In this document: piece after piece, positions 1-9,211 of the stretch
Layout of the letters: the number at the start of each line of letters is the position of its first letter
How positions within the stretch are numbered: the stretch's first letter is position 1
Assembly (NCBI RefSeq): GCF_913777145.1
Contig: NZ_CAJYPS010000019.1
Coordinates: 183,634-247,633 of the forward strand
Direction: 5' to 3'
Length of the DNA: 64,000 nt
Source of the DNA: an uncultured Roseateles sp.
GTDB lineage: Bacteria > Pseudomonadota > Gammaproteobacteria > Burkholderiales > Burkholderiaceae_C
Notes under the pieces: model-generated
The model's database searches: none
The model's input: the letters and a program-made list of their open reading frames with translations, nothing else
What the model was told of the DNA's origin: nothing
Position numbers and translations under genes: made by a program

Positions 1-369
1 CACCACGCCCAGGCGATTGGCCTTGGCCGCGAACTGGGTCAGCGCGCCCAGCACCGGCTTGGCGATGTTGGGCGGGATCAGGCTCTTCAGGAAGTACTGC
101 TCCAGCGAGGACTGGAAGCTGGAGAACATCGGGAAGGCCGTGAAGATGGCCAGCATCACGGTCAGCAGCGGCACCAGCGAGATCAGCGTGGTGAAGGTCA
201 GGCTGCCGGCGGTCAGGCCCAGGCGCTCCTCGCGGAAGCGCTGGCGGAAGGTGGCCAGCGTCTGCAGCCAGGGCCAGGCCAGCAGCTCGGTGAAGATCTG
301 GCGCAGCACCGCCAGGGGGTTGCGCGACAGCGGGGCGTCTGGGTTTTCGTTCGGAACATTCAGGGACAT
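1..369 (-). CDS. YihY/virulence factor BrkB family inner-membrane protein, partial (C-terminus outside window)
   Basis: Only the first 123 residues lie in the window; the frame stays open to base 1. The stretch LTAGSLTFTTLISLVPLLTV, followed by a run of hydrophobic residues ending in TAFPMF, is typical of the YihY/BrkB family. These are polytopic inner-membrane proteins once misnamed RNase BN. Their biochemical function is not established. The ATG at 369-367 lies back to back with the DUF2069 gene, so each gene's promoter must lie within or close to its neighbour. The family call is firm; the role is unknown. Confidence 0.82.
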   Translation of the reverse strand, partial: MSLNVPNENPDAPLSRNPLAVLRQIFTELLAWPWLQTLATFRQRFREERLGLTAGSLTFTTLISLVPLLTVMLAIFTAFPMFSSFQSSLEQYFLKSLIPPNIAKPVLGALTQFAAKANRLGVV

Positions 370-376
370 GACTTCT

Positions 377-778
377 ATGATGCCAGCCATGTCCAGCCCT
401 GCCCGCCCACCCAGCGACCGTACCGAGCCCAGCGCGTCGGAGCGCCTGTCCCGCAACCTCGCGCTGTCCGGCCTGGGCGCGTTGTTCCTGCTGTGCCTGG
501 CCTGGGAGCTGTGGCTGGCGCCCACCGGCAGCGGCAGCCTGGCGCTGAAGGCCCTGCCGCTGCTGCTGCCCATGGCCGGGCTGTGGCGCTACCGGCTCTA
601 CACCTTCCGCTGGCTCAGCCTGGTCGTGTGGCTGTACTTTCTGGAGGGCGCGGTGCGGGCCACCAGCGAGGCCGGCACCGGCCGGCTGCTGGCGGTGGTG
701 GAGGTGCTGCTGAGCCTGGTGGTGTTTGCCGCCTGCGCGCTGCAGGTGCGCCAACGCCTGGGAGCGGCCCGCGCATGA
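377..778 (+). CDS. DUF2069 domain-containing membrane protein
   Basis: A small integral membrane protein of about 133 residues with three to four hydrophobic segments. The block LALKALPLLLPMAGLWRYRL followed by YTFRWLS and EGAVRATSE matches the DUF2069 family, which has no known function. ATGs at 368, 377, 380 and 389 are all possible. I chose 377 because AGGGA at 362-366 lies about 10 nt upstream of it. The stop overlaps the next gene as ATGA at 775-778, so translation is probably coupled to the FAD oxidoreductase. The start is uncertain by a few residues. Confidence 0.78.
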   Translation: MMPAMSSPARPPSDRTEPSASERLSRNLALSGLGALFLLCLAWELWLAPTGSGSLALKALPLLLPMAGLWRYRLYTFRWLSLVVWLYFLEGAVRATSEAGTGRLLAVVEVLLSLVVFAACALQVRQRLGAARA

Positions 779-2178
779 GCACCGCCCTGCTGAACGAGCT
801 GCACGCGGTGCTGGGCGACGCGGGCCTGCTGCGCGGCGAGCTGGCCGCCTATGAGACCGATTGGCGCCGCCGCTACCCTGGCCGCGCGCTGGCGGTGGCC
901 CGGCCCGCGTCCACCGAGCAGGTGGCGGCGGTGCTGCAGCGCTGTGCGGCACATGGCGTCGGTGTCGTACCTCAGGGCGGCAATACCGGGCTGGTGGGCG
1001 GCTCCACACCGGACGACAGCGGCCGCCAGCTGGTGCTGAGCCTCACGCGCATGAAGCGCGTGCGGGCACTGGATGCCGCCAACCTGAGCCTGACCGCCGA
1101 GGCCGGCTGCGTGCTGGCCGAGGTGCAGGCCGCGGCGAGTGCGTCCGGCCTGCTGTTCCCGCTGAGCCTGGCGGCCGAAGGCTCGTGCACGCTGGGCGGA
1201 AATCTTGCCACCAATGCCGGCGGCACCCAGGTGCTGCGCTACGGCAATGCGCGCGAGCTGTGCCTGGGGCTGGAGGTGGTGACCGCATCGGGCGAGATCT
1301 GGCAGGGCCTGTCCGGCCTGCGCAAGGACAACACCGGCTACGACCTGCGCGACCTCTTCATAGGCAGCGAGGGCACGCTGGGCGTGATCACCGCGGCCAC
1401 GATGAAGCTGTTTCCGCAGCCGCGCGAGCGCCTCACCGCGCTGGCCGCCTGCGCCAGCATGGAGGCGGCCGTCGCGCTGCTGGGCCTGGCGCGCGAGCGC
1501 GCGGGCGACGGGCTGACCGGCTTCGAGGTGATGAACCGCGCGTCGCTGGCGCTGGTCGCGCAGCAGCTGCCGCAGCTGGCCCAGCCGCTGCCGGCGGCCG
1601 AGTGGACTGTGCTGCTGGAGCTGTCCGACGCCGAAAGCGCCGAGCATGCGCGCGGCCTGTTCGAAGGCCTGCTGGAGACCGCGCTGGAGCGCGGGCTGGT
1701 GGACGACGCGGTGGTGGCGCAGAACGGCGCGCAAGCGAAGAGCTTCTGGCATCTGCGCGAGTCCATCCCGCTGGCCCAGGCGCAGGCCGGGCTCAACATC
1801 AAGCACGACATCTCGCTGCCGGTGTCGGCCATCCCCGGCTTTGTGGCGGAGATGGATGCAGCGCTGGCGCGCTACATGCACGGCATCCAGGTCATCGATT
1901 TCGGCCACCTCGGCGACGGCAACCTGCACTACAACGTGCAGGCGCCGGCCGGCGTCGCGCCCGCCGACTTTCTGGCCACGCACGAGGCGGCGATCAACGA
2001 GCAGGTCTATGACGCGGTGCAGCGCCTGGGAGGCTCCATCTCGGCCGAGCACGGCATAGGCCGGCTCAAGCGAGAGGAACTCGCGCAGCGCAAGGACCCA
2101 ACCGCCCTGACGCTGATGCGCGCGATCAAGCGGGCGCTGGACCCGCTCAATCTTCTCAACCCCGGGCGCGTTCTTTGA
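775..2178 (+). CDS. FAD-binding oxidoreductase, D-2-hydroxyacid dehydrogenase (GlcD/D2HGDH-like)
   Basis: A 467-residue flavoprotein of the vanillyl-alcohol-oxidase/PCMH superfamily. The N-terminal FAD_binding_4 domain shows PQGGNTGLVGG at residues 66-76. The C-terminal FAD-oxidase_C domain shows GHLGDGNLHY from residue 377, with metal-binding histidines, and EHGIG near 425. The family oxidises D-lactate, glycolate or D-2-hydroxyglutarate to the 2-oxoacid; sequence alone does not settle the substrate. The ATG overlaps the upstream stop (ATGA). A longer open frame to 493 runs through the DUF2069 gene and is not needed. The last 23 bases overlap the convergent RND pump gene. Confidence 0.88.
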   Translation: MSTALLNELHAVLGDAGLLRGELAAYETDWRRRYPGRALAVARPASTEQVAAVLQRCAAHGVGVVPQGGNTGLVGGSTPDDSGRQLVLSLTRMKRVRALDAANLSLTAEAGCVLAEVQAAASASGLLFPLSLAAEGSCTLGGNLATNAGGTQVLRYGNARELCLGLEVVTASGEIWQGLSGLRKDNTGYDLRDLFIGSEGTLGVITAATMKLFPQPRERLTALAACASMEAAVALLGLARERAGDGLTGFEVMNRASLALVAQQLPQLAQPLPAAEWTVLLELSDAESAEHARGLFEGLLETALERGLVDDAVVAQNGAQAKSFWHLRESIPLAQAQAGLNIKHDISLPVSAIPGFVAEMDAALARYMHGIQVIDFGHLGDGNLHYNVQAPAGVAPADFLATHEAAINEQVYDAVQRLGGSISAEHGIGRLKREELAQRKDPTALTLMRAIKRALDPLNLLNPGRVL

Positions 2179-5100
2179 ACGCGAAGCCCAGCGTCAGCCA
2201 CTGCAGCACCGTGGCCGGGCGGCGCACGATCTTCATGACAACGCGGTAGACGAAGCGCGTCAGCGTCAGGAAGGCGATCACCTCCAGGAAGCACAGCACG
2301 CCCGCCAGCCCCACATTCCAGCGCTCGGCCCGACGCTGGAACTTCTGGCCCAGGTGGTCGCGCATGATCTCGATGCTGTCGTAGAAGCTGGGCACCATCA
2401 GCAGCGTCAGAAAGGTGGACGTGATGGTGCCGCCGATGATGGCCACCGCCATGGGGCGGTAGAACTCACCGCCCTCGCCCACGCCCACGGCCACCGGCAG
2501 CATGCCGGCGATCAGCGCAAAGGTGGTCATCAGGATGGGGCGGAAGCGCTTGCGGCCCGCGTGCACCAGCGCCTCCTCACGCGGCACGCCGTTGGCCTCC
2601 TCCTGGCGCGCGGCATCCAGCAGCAGGATGGCGTTCTTGGCCACCAGGCCCGCCAGCATGATGATGCCGATGAAGCTCATCAGGTTCAGCGTGCCCTTGG
2701 TCATCAGCAGCGCCAGCACCACGCCGATCAGCGACAGCGGCTGCGACAGCATCACGCCCAGCGGCGCGGTGAAGGAGTTGAACTGAATGACCAGGATCAG
2801 GTACATCAGCCCGATGCCGGACACCAGCGCGATGCCCATGGCGCCGAACACCTCCTGCTGGTCCTTGGACGCGCCGGCCAGCTTGATGCCGTAGCCCGCC
2901 GGGAAGCTCATGCCCTGGGCCAGCTTCATCGCATCGGCCGACACCTCGCCGGGCGAACGGCCCTGCGCATTGGCGGACACGGTCACCACGCGCTTGCCAT
3001 CCACGTGCTGGATGGTGGCCGGGCCCTTGCCCATGCTGACGGTGGCGATCTGCTCCAGCGGCACCATCTGGCCGGTGCCGGCCACGGCGACCGGCAGGCG
3101 CTCGATGTTGCTGACGTCCACGCGGTCCTCGGGGTGCAGGCGCACCGACACGTCGCGGGTCTGGCCGGTGGGGTCCACCCAATCGCCGACCTGGATGCCG
3201 GCGAAGGCCACGCGCAGCGCGTTCGCCGCGTCGCCCACCGAGATGCCCATCGCATTGGCCAGGCCGCGGTGCATCTCGATCTGCAGCTCGTCCTGCGTGT
3301 CCTGCTGCGACAGACCCACGTCCACCGCGCCCGGCACCTTGCGCAGGCGGGCCATGTAGTCCTCGGTCAGCGCCATCAGCTGGCGGGTATCCGTGCCGTA
3401 GAAGCGGATCTGCACCGGCTTCTGGCCTCCGTTGTTCAGATCGTCCAGCACCACGTACTCGGCGCCGGTCAGCACCTTGAGCCGCTCGCGCAGCTCGGCG
3501 CCGATTTCCTTGGCGCTGCGCTTGCGCTCGGTGCTCTTGCCCAGGTCCACATAGAGCTTGCCGCCGGTGGTCTGCACGAAGCTGTCGGTGGCCTTGGTCT
3601 CCGGCAGTTGCTTGGCGATGAGGGCGGCCGCGGCCAGCTTGCGCCGCGAGTACTCGAGGCTGGCGCTGGGCGGTGTGCGGATCTCGACCGCGATGGTGCC
3701 GAAGTCGGAGCTGGGCAGGAAGCTGGAGCCGCCCACGGTGGCCTGCAGTGCGATCGCCGCGACGAAGCTGGCGAACGCGATGGAGGCCATCCAGCGGCGG
3801 TGGTGCAGCGCCCAGGTGATCACGCGGCCGTAGCGGTCGGCCTGGTGGTCAAACCACACATTGAAGCGCTGGAACACCTTGGAGATGCCGGTCTTGGGCG
3901 CCTCATGGTGGCCCGGGGGGTCGCCCCAGAAGGCCGACAGCATGGGGTCCAGCGTGAACGAGATCAGCAGGCTCACCAGCACCGAGGCGACCACGGTCAG
4001 CGCGAAGGGCCGGAACCATTCACCGGCCACGCCGCCCATGAAGGCCACGGGCACGAACACCGCGACGATGGAGAAGGTGGTGGCGGCCACCGCCAGCCCG
4101 ATCTCGGCCGTGCCGCGGAAGGCGGCGGTGCGGCGGTCGGCGCCGTTCTCCATGTGGCGCACGATGTTCTCGCGCACCACGATGGCATCGTCGATCAGCA
4201 CGCCTATGGCCAGGGACAGGCCCAGCAGGCTCATGAAATTCAGCGTGAAGCCGAACAGCCAGACCGCGATGAAGGCCGCAATCACCGAGGTGGGCAGCGA
4301 GGTGGCGGTGATCAGCGTGGAGCGCCAGGAGTTCAGGAAGGCGTAGACCACGAAGATGGTCAGGCCGGCGCCGAACACCAGCGCATGGATCACGTTGTTC
4401 AGGCTGTTCTGCGCGTCCTTGCCGCCGTCCTGCGTGATCTCGAGCTTGGTGCCCTCGGGCAGCGTCTTGTTGCTCTCGTCGACGATCTTGCGCACCTCGG
4501 TCGCGACGCTGACGGTAGAGGCCTCGCGCGAGCGGGTGATGGACAGGCCCACGTTGTTGCGGCCATTGCGCACGCTCAACGTGGTGCGCTCGGCGAAGCC
4601 GTCCTGCACCGTGGCCACCTGGCCCAGGCGCACCAGCTCGCCGGCGGTGCGCTTGATGACAATGCGGTCAAAGTCCGCCGGGGAGGCGATGCGGCCGATC
4701 AGTCGGATGCTCTGGTCCTCGTACTCGCCGCGCACCTTGCCGACCGGGGCCGACATGTTCTGGTTGCGCAGCGCGCTGACCACGTCGGTCACCGAGATGT
4801 TGAACTCGCGCAGCTTCTGGCCGTGCAGCAGCACCGACAGCTCGCGGTTCAGCGAGCCGAACACGTCCACCTTGCCGACGCCAGGAATGGCGCGGAACTT
4901 GTCGGCGAGCTGGTCTTCGGCGATGCGCGACAGCTCGGCATGGCTCAGCGTGTTCGAGTCCAGCGACACCTGCATGATGGGCTGAGCCGACGGGTCCACC
5001 CGCTGCAGGATGGGCTCGCGCATCTCGGTCGGCAGGTTGTAGCGCACCGACGCGATCGCGTTGCGCACGTCGTCCGCGGCCTCTATCAGGTTCTTCTTGA

Positions 5101-5389
5101 AGTCGAACTGCAGCACGAACGTAGCTTGGCCCTCACCGGCGGTGGAACGCACCTCGGTGACGCCCGGCACCGCCAGCAGCGGCCGCTCGATGCGATTGAC
5201 GATCTCGCGCTCCGAGGTCTCGGGCGACGCGCCGGGATAGGGAATGGAGACCACCAGGATGGGGATCTCCACATCCGGGTTCTGGTTGACCTTGAGCTTG
5301 GACAGCGCCAGCAGGCCCATCGCCATGATGGCGATGATGCACACGATGGTCGCGATCGGCTTCTTGATGGCAAAGTCGGAAATCAGCAC
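2156..5389 (-). CDS. RND efflux transporter, inner-membrane permease (HAE-1/AcrB-like)
   Basis: A 1077-residue proton-driven exporter pump. The N-terminus ISDFAIKKPIATIV is a first transmembrane helix. Two large periplasmic loops separate the twelve predicted helices. The family's proton-relay acidic pair is intact in GVLIDDAIVVREN (Asp400-Asp401). Translation starts at a GTG (5389-5387), one base after the adaptor's TGA; the GGGAGG before that stop is the ribosome-binding site. The two genes therefore form a tight operon. No outer-membrane TolC-like gene is in the window, so a channel must come from elsewhere. Substrates cannot be read from the sequence. Confidence 0.92.
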   Translation of the reverse strand: MLISDFAIKKPIATIVCIIAIMAMGLLALSKLKVNQNPDVEIPILVVSIPYPGASPETSEREIVNRIERPLLAVPGVTEVRSTAGEGQATFVLQFDFKKNLIEAADDVRNAIASVRYNLPTEMREPILQRVDPSAQPIMQVSLDSNTLSHAELSRIAEDQLADKFRAIPGVGKVDVFGSLNRELSVLLHGQKLREFNISVTDVVSALRNQNMSAPVGKVRGEYEDQSIRLIGRIASPADFDRIVIKRTAGELVRLGQVATVQDGFAERTTLSVRNGRNNVGLSITRSREASTVSVATEVRKIVDESNKTLPEGTKLEITQDGGKDAQNSLNNVIHALVFGAGLTIFVVYAFLNSWRSTLITATSLPTSVIAAFIAVWLFGFTLNFMSLLGLSLAIGVLIDDAIVVRENIVRHMENGADRRTAAFRGTAEIGLAVAATTFSIVAVFVPVAFMGGVAGEWFRPFALTVVASVLVSLLISFTLDPMLSAFWGDPPGHHEAPKTGISKVFQRFNVWFDHQADRYGRVITWALHHRRWMASIAFASFVAAIALQATVGGSSFLPSSDFGTIAVEIRTPPSASLEYSRRKLAAAALIAKQLPETKATDSFVQTTGGKLYVDLGKSTERKRSAKEIGAELRERLKVLTGAEYVVLDDLNNGGQKPVQIRFYGTDTRQLMALTEDYMARLRKVPGAVDVGLSQQDTQDELQIEMHRGLANAMGISVGDAANALRVAFAGIQVGDWVDPTGQTRDVSVRLHPEDRVDVSNIERLPVAVAGTGQMVPLEQIATVSMGKGPATIQHVDGKRVVTVSANAQGRSPGEVSADAMKLAQGMSFPAGYGIKLAGASKDQQEVFGAMGIALVSGIGLMYLILVIQFNSFTAPLGVMLSQPLSLIGVVLALLMTKGTLNLMSFIGIIMLAGLVAKNAILLLDAARQEEANGVPREEALVHAGRKRFRPILMTTFALIAGMLPVAVGVGEGGEFYRPMAVAIIGGTITSTFLTLLMVPSFYDSIEIMRDHLGQKFQRRAERWNVGLAGVLCFLEVIAFLTLTRFVYRVVMKIVRRPATVLQWLTLGFAFKERARG

Positions 5390-5390
5390 C

Positions 5391-6593
5391 TCAGCCTCCC
5401 TTGGCCGATGACGCGGCCGATGCCGCCTGCGCGGCGGCCTGGGGCAGACGCACCGGCGTGCCCTCGACCAGCGTGCGGCTGGGGTTGCGGATCAGCACGT
5501 CACCCTCGGCCAGGCCGGTCTTGATGACGAACTCGCCGCTGCGGTCATCGCGCACGCCCAGCGTGACCGGCTGGCGGTGCAGCTTGCCGTCCTTGATCAT
5601 CCAGGCATAGACGCGATCGCCGTCGCGCTGCAGGTCGGCGTCGCCCACCAGCAGTGCGCTGGTGGTGGCGGTACGCACATGGCCCTCGCCATACAGGCCG
5701 GCGGCAATCACCAGCTTGGGGTCGGCGAAGTCCACCAGCAGCGCCACCTGGCGGGTTACCGGATCGGCCGCCACGTCGATGCGGCGCAGCCGGCCTTCCA
5801 GATTGGGGTTGGGCGCACCGTTGATGCGCAGGTCCACCGGCTGGCCGACCTTGAGCTCGGCGCGGCGGTCGGCCGACACATAGCCCTCGAAGCGCATGCT
5901 GCTGGGATCTATCACCTTGAGCAGCGCCTTGCCCACCTGGGCAGTGTCGCCGGGCGAGACCTGGCGCTCGCTGACCACGCCGTCGAACGGCGCCCTCACC
6001 TCGGTGCGGGCCAGTTGCTGGCGCGCGGCCACCAGGCGGGCCTCGGCGCCGACCTTCTCGCTCAGCGCGGCGGTGCGGCGGTTCTGCGCGTCTTCCAGCG
6101 CCTGCTGGGACACCATGCCCTGGGCCTGCAGCGTCTTCTGGCGCTGCAGCTGGCGGTCGGACTGCTCGAAGGCCTCCTGCGCGGCGCGCGCGGCCTCCTG
6201 GGCGGAGTTGAGGCTGTCGCGGATGGATGTGGCGTCCAGGCGCACCAACAGGTCACCCTTGCGCACCGGCTCGCCGTTCTCCTTGAACACCTGCTGCACG
6301 ATGGCCGAGACCTCGGCGCGCAGGTCGGCCCGGCGTTCGGGCTGCACCGCGCCGGTCACCAGCGGACCGGTGCTGTGCTCGCTCTGCCCCAGCACCAGCC
6401 GGTCCTCCACGCTGAGCTGCAGGGTCGGCGGCGTCTTGACCTCGTCGGTCTTGGCGCCGGGCTTCTGGCAGGCGCTCAGCATCAGCAGCGCAGCGAGCGC
6501 CGTGAAGGTGAGCGTGCTCCGTGCGATGGGAGGCAGCAGTCGGAAAGCTTGGGTCATTCTGGATGCGACAGTTATGGCCGGGTGAGATGACAT
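5391..6593 (-). CDS. RND efflux periplasmic adaptor subunit (membrane fusion lipoprotein)
   Basis: The adaptor links the pump at 2156-5389 to an outer-membrane channel. It has a hydrophobic N-terminus with a lipobox, LLMLSAC, so the mature protein is probably a lipoprotein anchored at Cys42 (numbering from 6593). A lipoyl/biotinyl half-motif, a coiled-coil hairpin rich in Gln/Glu/Ala, the second half-motif APFDGVVSERQVSPGD and a beta-barrel domain follow in the usual order. Length is about 390-400 residues, normal for HlyD_D23/AcrA-like proteins. The ATG at 6557 is a plausible alternative start, giving a shorter signal sequence. Confidence 0.9.
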   Translation of the reverse strand: MSSHPAITVASRMTQAFRLLPPIARSTLTFTALAALLMLSACQKPGAKTDEVKTPPTLQLSVEDRLVLGQSEHSTGPLVTGAVQPERRADLRAEVSAIVQQVFKENGEPVRKGDLLVRLDATSIRDSLNSAQEAARAAQEAFEQSDRQLQRQKTLQAQGMVSQQALEDAQNRRTAALSEKVGAEARLVAARQQLARTEVRAPFDGVVSERQVSPGDTAQVGKALLKVIDPSSMRFEGYVSADRRAELKVGQPVDLRINGAPNPNLEGRLRRIDVAADPVTRQVALLVDFADPKLVIAAGLYGEGHVRTATTSALLVGDADLQRDGDRVYAWMIKDGKLHRQPVTLGVRDDRSGEFVIKTGLAEGDVLIRNPSRTLVEGTPVRLPQAAAQAASAASSAKGG

Positions 6594-6817
6594 GCGTCAG
6601 AACCGGCTGGACTCGCAAGCCGCAGCGGGTCACAGCCCCGCCCAGCCGGCATTCCTACACAGTCAGACACAAAACGCGGCAAGCATACCCAGGAGATCAA
6701 GGGGTGCCGGAAGTCGTGCGACGGGCGGTGAATCCGACCGCCCAGGCGCCCATGGCGCGCGATGAACTGCAGAAACGGGGTGACGAACGGCGCCAGCGTG
6801 CGCCGCAAGCAGGAGGG

Positions 6818-7402
6818 TCAGGCCTTGCCGGCCTGCCAGTCCAGCGGCCAGGCGCCGGCGCGCCAGCGCTGCAGCCACAGCAGCGCGATCAGCGTCTTGG
6901 CGTCGGTGAGCTCACCCTGGCGCGCGAGCTGATCCAGCTCGGCCTCGGTGTGGGTCACCAGTTCCAGGAACTCGCCCTCGTCCAGGTGCTGGGCGCCCTG
7001 GGTCAGGCCGCGGGCGAAGAAGATGTGGATGCCCTCGTCCGAATAGGCGATGGCGTTGTGCAGCACGCCGGCATAGGCCCATTCGGTCGCGTGGTAGCCG
7101 GTTTCCTCGGACAGTTCGCGCTGCGCGCAGGCCAGCAGGTCCTCGCCGGCATCCAGCTTGCCGGCCGGGAACTCCAGCATCACCCGGCCCATGGGGTAGC
7201 GGTACTGACGCTCCAGCAGCAGGCGGCCGTCGTCCAGCAAGGGCACGATCATCACCGCGCCGGGGTGGCGGATGTACTCCCGCGCCGATTCCCGCCCGTC
7301 GGGCAGTTGCACGCGATCGCGCTGGACCTTGAGGAAATGGCCGCTGTAGACCTCGTCGCCGGCGATGCGGCGCTCGATCAGATGCTCGTCAGGCTCGGCC
7401 AC
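6818..7402 (-). CDS. Nudix hydrolase, ADP-ribose pyrophosphatase-like (NudF type)
   Basis: The Nudix box runs from GKLDAGEDLL to RELSEETGY, with the catalytic REUxEE core intact, at about residues 81-103. The preceding Arg-rich block RQYRYPMGR and the EFPAGKL context fit ADP-ribose/sugar-nucleotide pyrophosphatases, which hydrolyse ADP-ribose to AMP and ribose phosphate. No ATG is available. A GTG at 7402 is taken as the start because relatives begin just before the DEHLIE motif; a TTG at 7423 is the alternative. Either way the gene overlaps the end of the DUF2818 gene, so it is the last gene of the nuo transcription unit. Confidence 0.83.
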   Translation of the reverse strand: MAEPDEHLIERRIAGDEVYSGHFLKVQRDRVQLPDGRESAREYIRHPGAVMIVPLLDDGRLLLERQYRYPMGRVMLEFPAGKLDAGEDLLACAQRELSEETGYHATEWAYAGVLHNAIAYSDEGIHIFFARGLTQGAQHLDEGEFLELVTHTEAELDQLARQGELTDAKTLIALLWLQRWRAGAWPLDWQAGKA

Positions 7403-7691
7403 GACGCAGATACCGCCACACAAAGCCCGGGAAGCCGAGCGTGATGAACAGGCACAGGCCGGCCGCGTAGAACTCCCAGCCCTGCTCGTGGCGCTGGCCG
7501 ATATGGCTTTCCAGCCAGACGCCCAGGCCCAGACTGAACAGCGCCATCAGCAGCAGTTCCAGCAGACGCCAGCCCACGGCCTTGGGCGCACGACGCGGCC
7601 CCACCAGCAGCAGGCGCTCGGTGAAGTAAGGCAGGTTGGCCGTCAGCACCGTGACGACCAGCACCAGCCAGATGGCGGCGGGCTGATCCAT
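7389..7691 (-). CDS. DUF2818 family membrane protein, linked to nuoN
   Basis: A 100-residue protein with three hydrophobic segments (about residues 5-20, 40-60 and 72-90). TANLPYFTERLL and RLLELLLMALFSLGLG identify the betaproteobacterial DUF2818 family, which is typically encoded right after nuoN. Its function is unknown; position suggests an accessory role for complex I, but that is inference. It overlaps the following Nudix gene and lies 28 nt after nuoN. Confidence 0.82.
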   Translation of the reverse strand: MDQPAAIWLVLVVTVLTANLPYFTERLLLVGPRRAPKAVGWRLLELLLMALFSLGLGVWLESHIGQRHEQGWEFYAAGLCLFITLGFPGFVWRYLRRGRA

Positions 7692-7719
7692 CAGCCCTGC
7701 CCTCCCGCCTGGGCCACGA

Positions 7720-9201
7720 TCACGTGGCCAGCGCCTTCACGATGGCCTGGGCGCACAGCGCCATCAGACCACCCGGCAGCAGGCCGAACACCAGCACGGC
7801 CGCACCGTTCAGCGACATCACGACGCGCACATCGCTGGGCGCGGTTAGCGGCGTGGTATCGGTGGGTTCGTCGAAGAACATCACCTTGATGACGCGCAGG
7901 TAGTAGAACGCGCCGACCAGGGAGATCACGACCGCGAACACCGCCAGCCACAGGTAGAAGCTGACGCCGGTCGCGACCAGCGCCTGCAGCACGGCCAGCT
8001 TGCCGTAGAAACCCACGGTCGGCGGGATGCCGGCCAGCGAGAACATGAACAGCGTCATCACCAGCGCGAACCAGGGGCTGCGCTTGGCCAGGCCGGCCAG
8101 ATCCTTGATCTCTTCCGCCTCGTGGCCCTGGCGGGCCAGCAGGATGATCATGCCGAAGGTGCCCAGCGTGGTCATCACATAGGTGACCGCGTAGAACATC
8201 GCCGAGCTGTAGGCGTTGGCGGCCGACAGCGTGTTGTTGTTGACCACGCCCGAGGTCATGCCCAGCAGCATGAAACCCATCTGCGCGATGGTGGAGTAGG
8301 CCAGCATGCGCTTGAGGTTGGTCTGCGCGATGGCGGCCAGGTTGCCGATCAGCAGAGACACCACCGCCAGCACGACCAGCATCTGCTGCCAGTCCACGGC
8401 CAGACCGATCATGCCTTCCACCAGCAGACGCACCGCGATCGCGAACGAGGCCAGCTTGGGCGCAGCGCCGATCAGCAGCGTGATAGGCGTCGGTGCGCCC
8501 TGGTAGACGTCGGGCACCCACATGTGGAAGGGTGCGGCGCCCAGCTTGAAGGCCAGACCGGCCACCACGAACACGACGCCGAACACCAGCACCGAGTGGT
8601 TGGGCACACCCTGCGAGATCACGTCGAACACCTTGGGGATGCTCAGCGAGCCCGTGGCGCCGTACATCATGGACAGGCCATAGAGCAAGAAGCCCGAGGC
8701 CAGCGCACCCAGCACGAAATACTTCATCGCGGCCTCGGTGGCCACCGAGTGATCGCGGCGCAGCGCCACCAGCGCGTACAGCGACAGGCTCATCAGTTCC
8801 AGGCCGAGGTAGATGACCAGGAAGTTGTTGGCCGACAGCATCACGTTGATGCCCAGCAGCGTGAACAGGCTCAGGATGAAAAGCTCACCCTTGAGCATCT
8901 CACGCACACCGGCGTAGGGTCGTGCATAGACCAGCGTGACGATGGTCGCCAGGCTGGCGAAGCCCGCCAGCAGGTGGCCCATCGGGTCGGCCACGACCAT
9001 GCCCTGCATCGCGTAGGTGGTCAGGCCGGCATTGAAGTAGCTGAAGTGCATGGCGCCCACGACCACCAGGGTCAGCTGGGTCAGCCAATAGGTGGGTCTG
9101 CGCTGCTCGTCGGTGACCCACAGGTCCACCAGGGCCACCAAGCAGCCCATTGCCAGCAGCAGGATCTCGGGATAAATCGCGAGCCAGTTCATATCGTTCA
9201 T
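7720..9201 (-). CDS. nuoN: NADH-quinone oxidoreductase subunit N
   Basis: A 493-residue antiporter-like subunit in the membrane arm of respiratory complex I. Dense transmembrane helices cover its length. The block LGLELMSLSLYALVAL and the conserved VAGLAFKLGAAPFHMWVPDV carry the Glu and Lys residues used in proton translocation. It is the last of the fourteen nuo genes, 10 nt after nuoM. The ATG at 9201 is used; a second ATG three codons on is equally possible. Normal length for the family. Confidence 0.95.
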   Translation of the reverse strand: MNDMNWLAIYPEILLLAMGCLVALVDLWVTDEQRRPTYWLTQLTLVVVGAMHFSYFNAGLTTYAMQGMVVADPMGHLLAGFASLATIVTLVYARPYAGVREMLKGELFILSLFTLLGINVMLSANNFLVIYLGLELMSLSLYALVALRRDHSVATEAAMKYFVLGALASGFLLYGLSMMYGATGSLSIPKVFDVISQGVPNHSVLVFGVVFVVAGLAFKLGAAPFHMWVPDVYQGAPTPITLLIGAAPKLASFAIAVRLLVEGMIGLAVDWQQMLVVLAVVSLLIGNLAAIAQTNLKRMLAYSTIAQMGFMLLGMTSGVVNNNTLSAANAYSSAMFYAVTYVMTTLGTFGMIILLARQGHEAEEIKDLAGLAKRSPWFALVMTLFMFSLAGIPPTVGFYGKLAVLQALVATGVSFYLWLAVFAVVISLVGAFYYLRVIKVMFFDEPTDTTPLTAPSDVRVVMSLNGAAVLVFGLLPGGLMALCAQAIVKALAT

Positions 9202-9211
9202 TGGATGTGCC

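Noticed and set aside
2354..5524. A 1056-codon open frame on the plus strand opposite the RND pump gene
   Set aside because: It is rich in His, Gln, Gly and Arg with no domain, the usual antisense shadow of a GC-rich gene; the minus-strand product is a clear RND permease.
6572..6808. Small minus-strand frame in the gap between the Nudix and adaptor genes
   Set aside because: No family resemblance, no Shine-Dalgarno sequence, and it overlaps the adaptor start. The 224-bp gap 6594-6817 shows nothing I can support.
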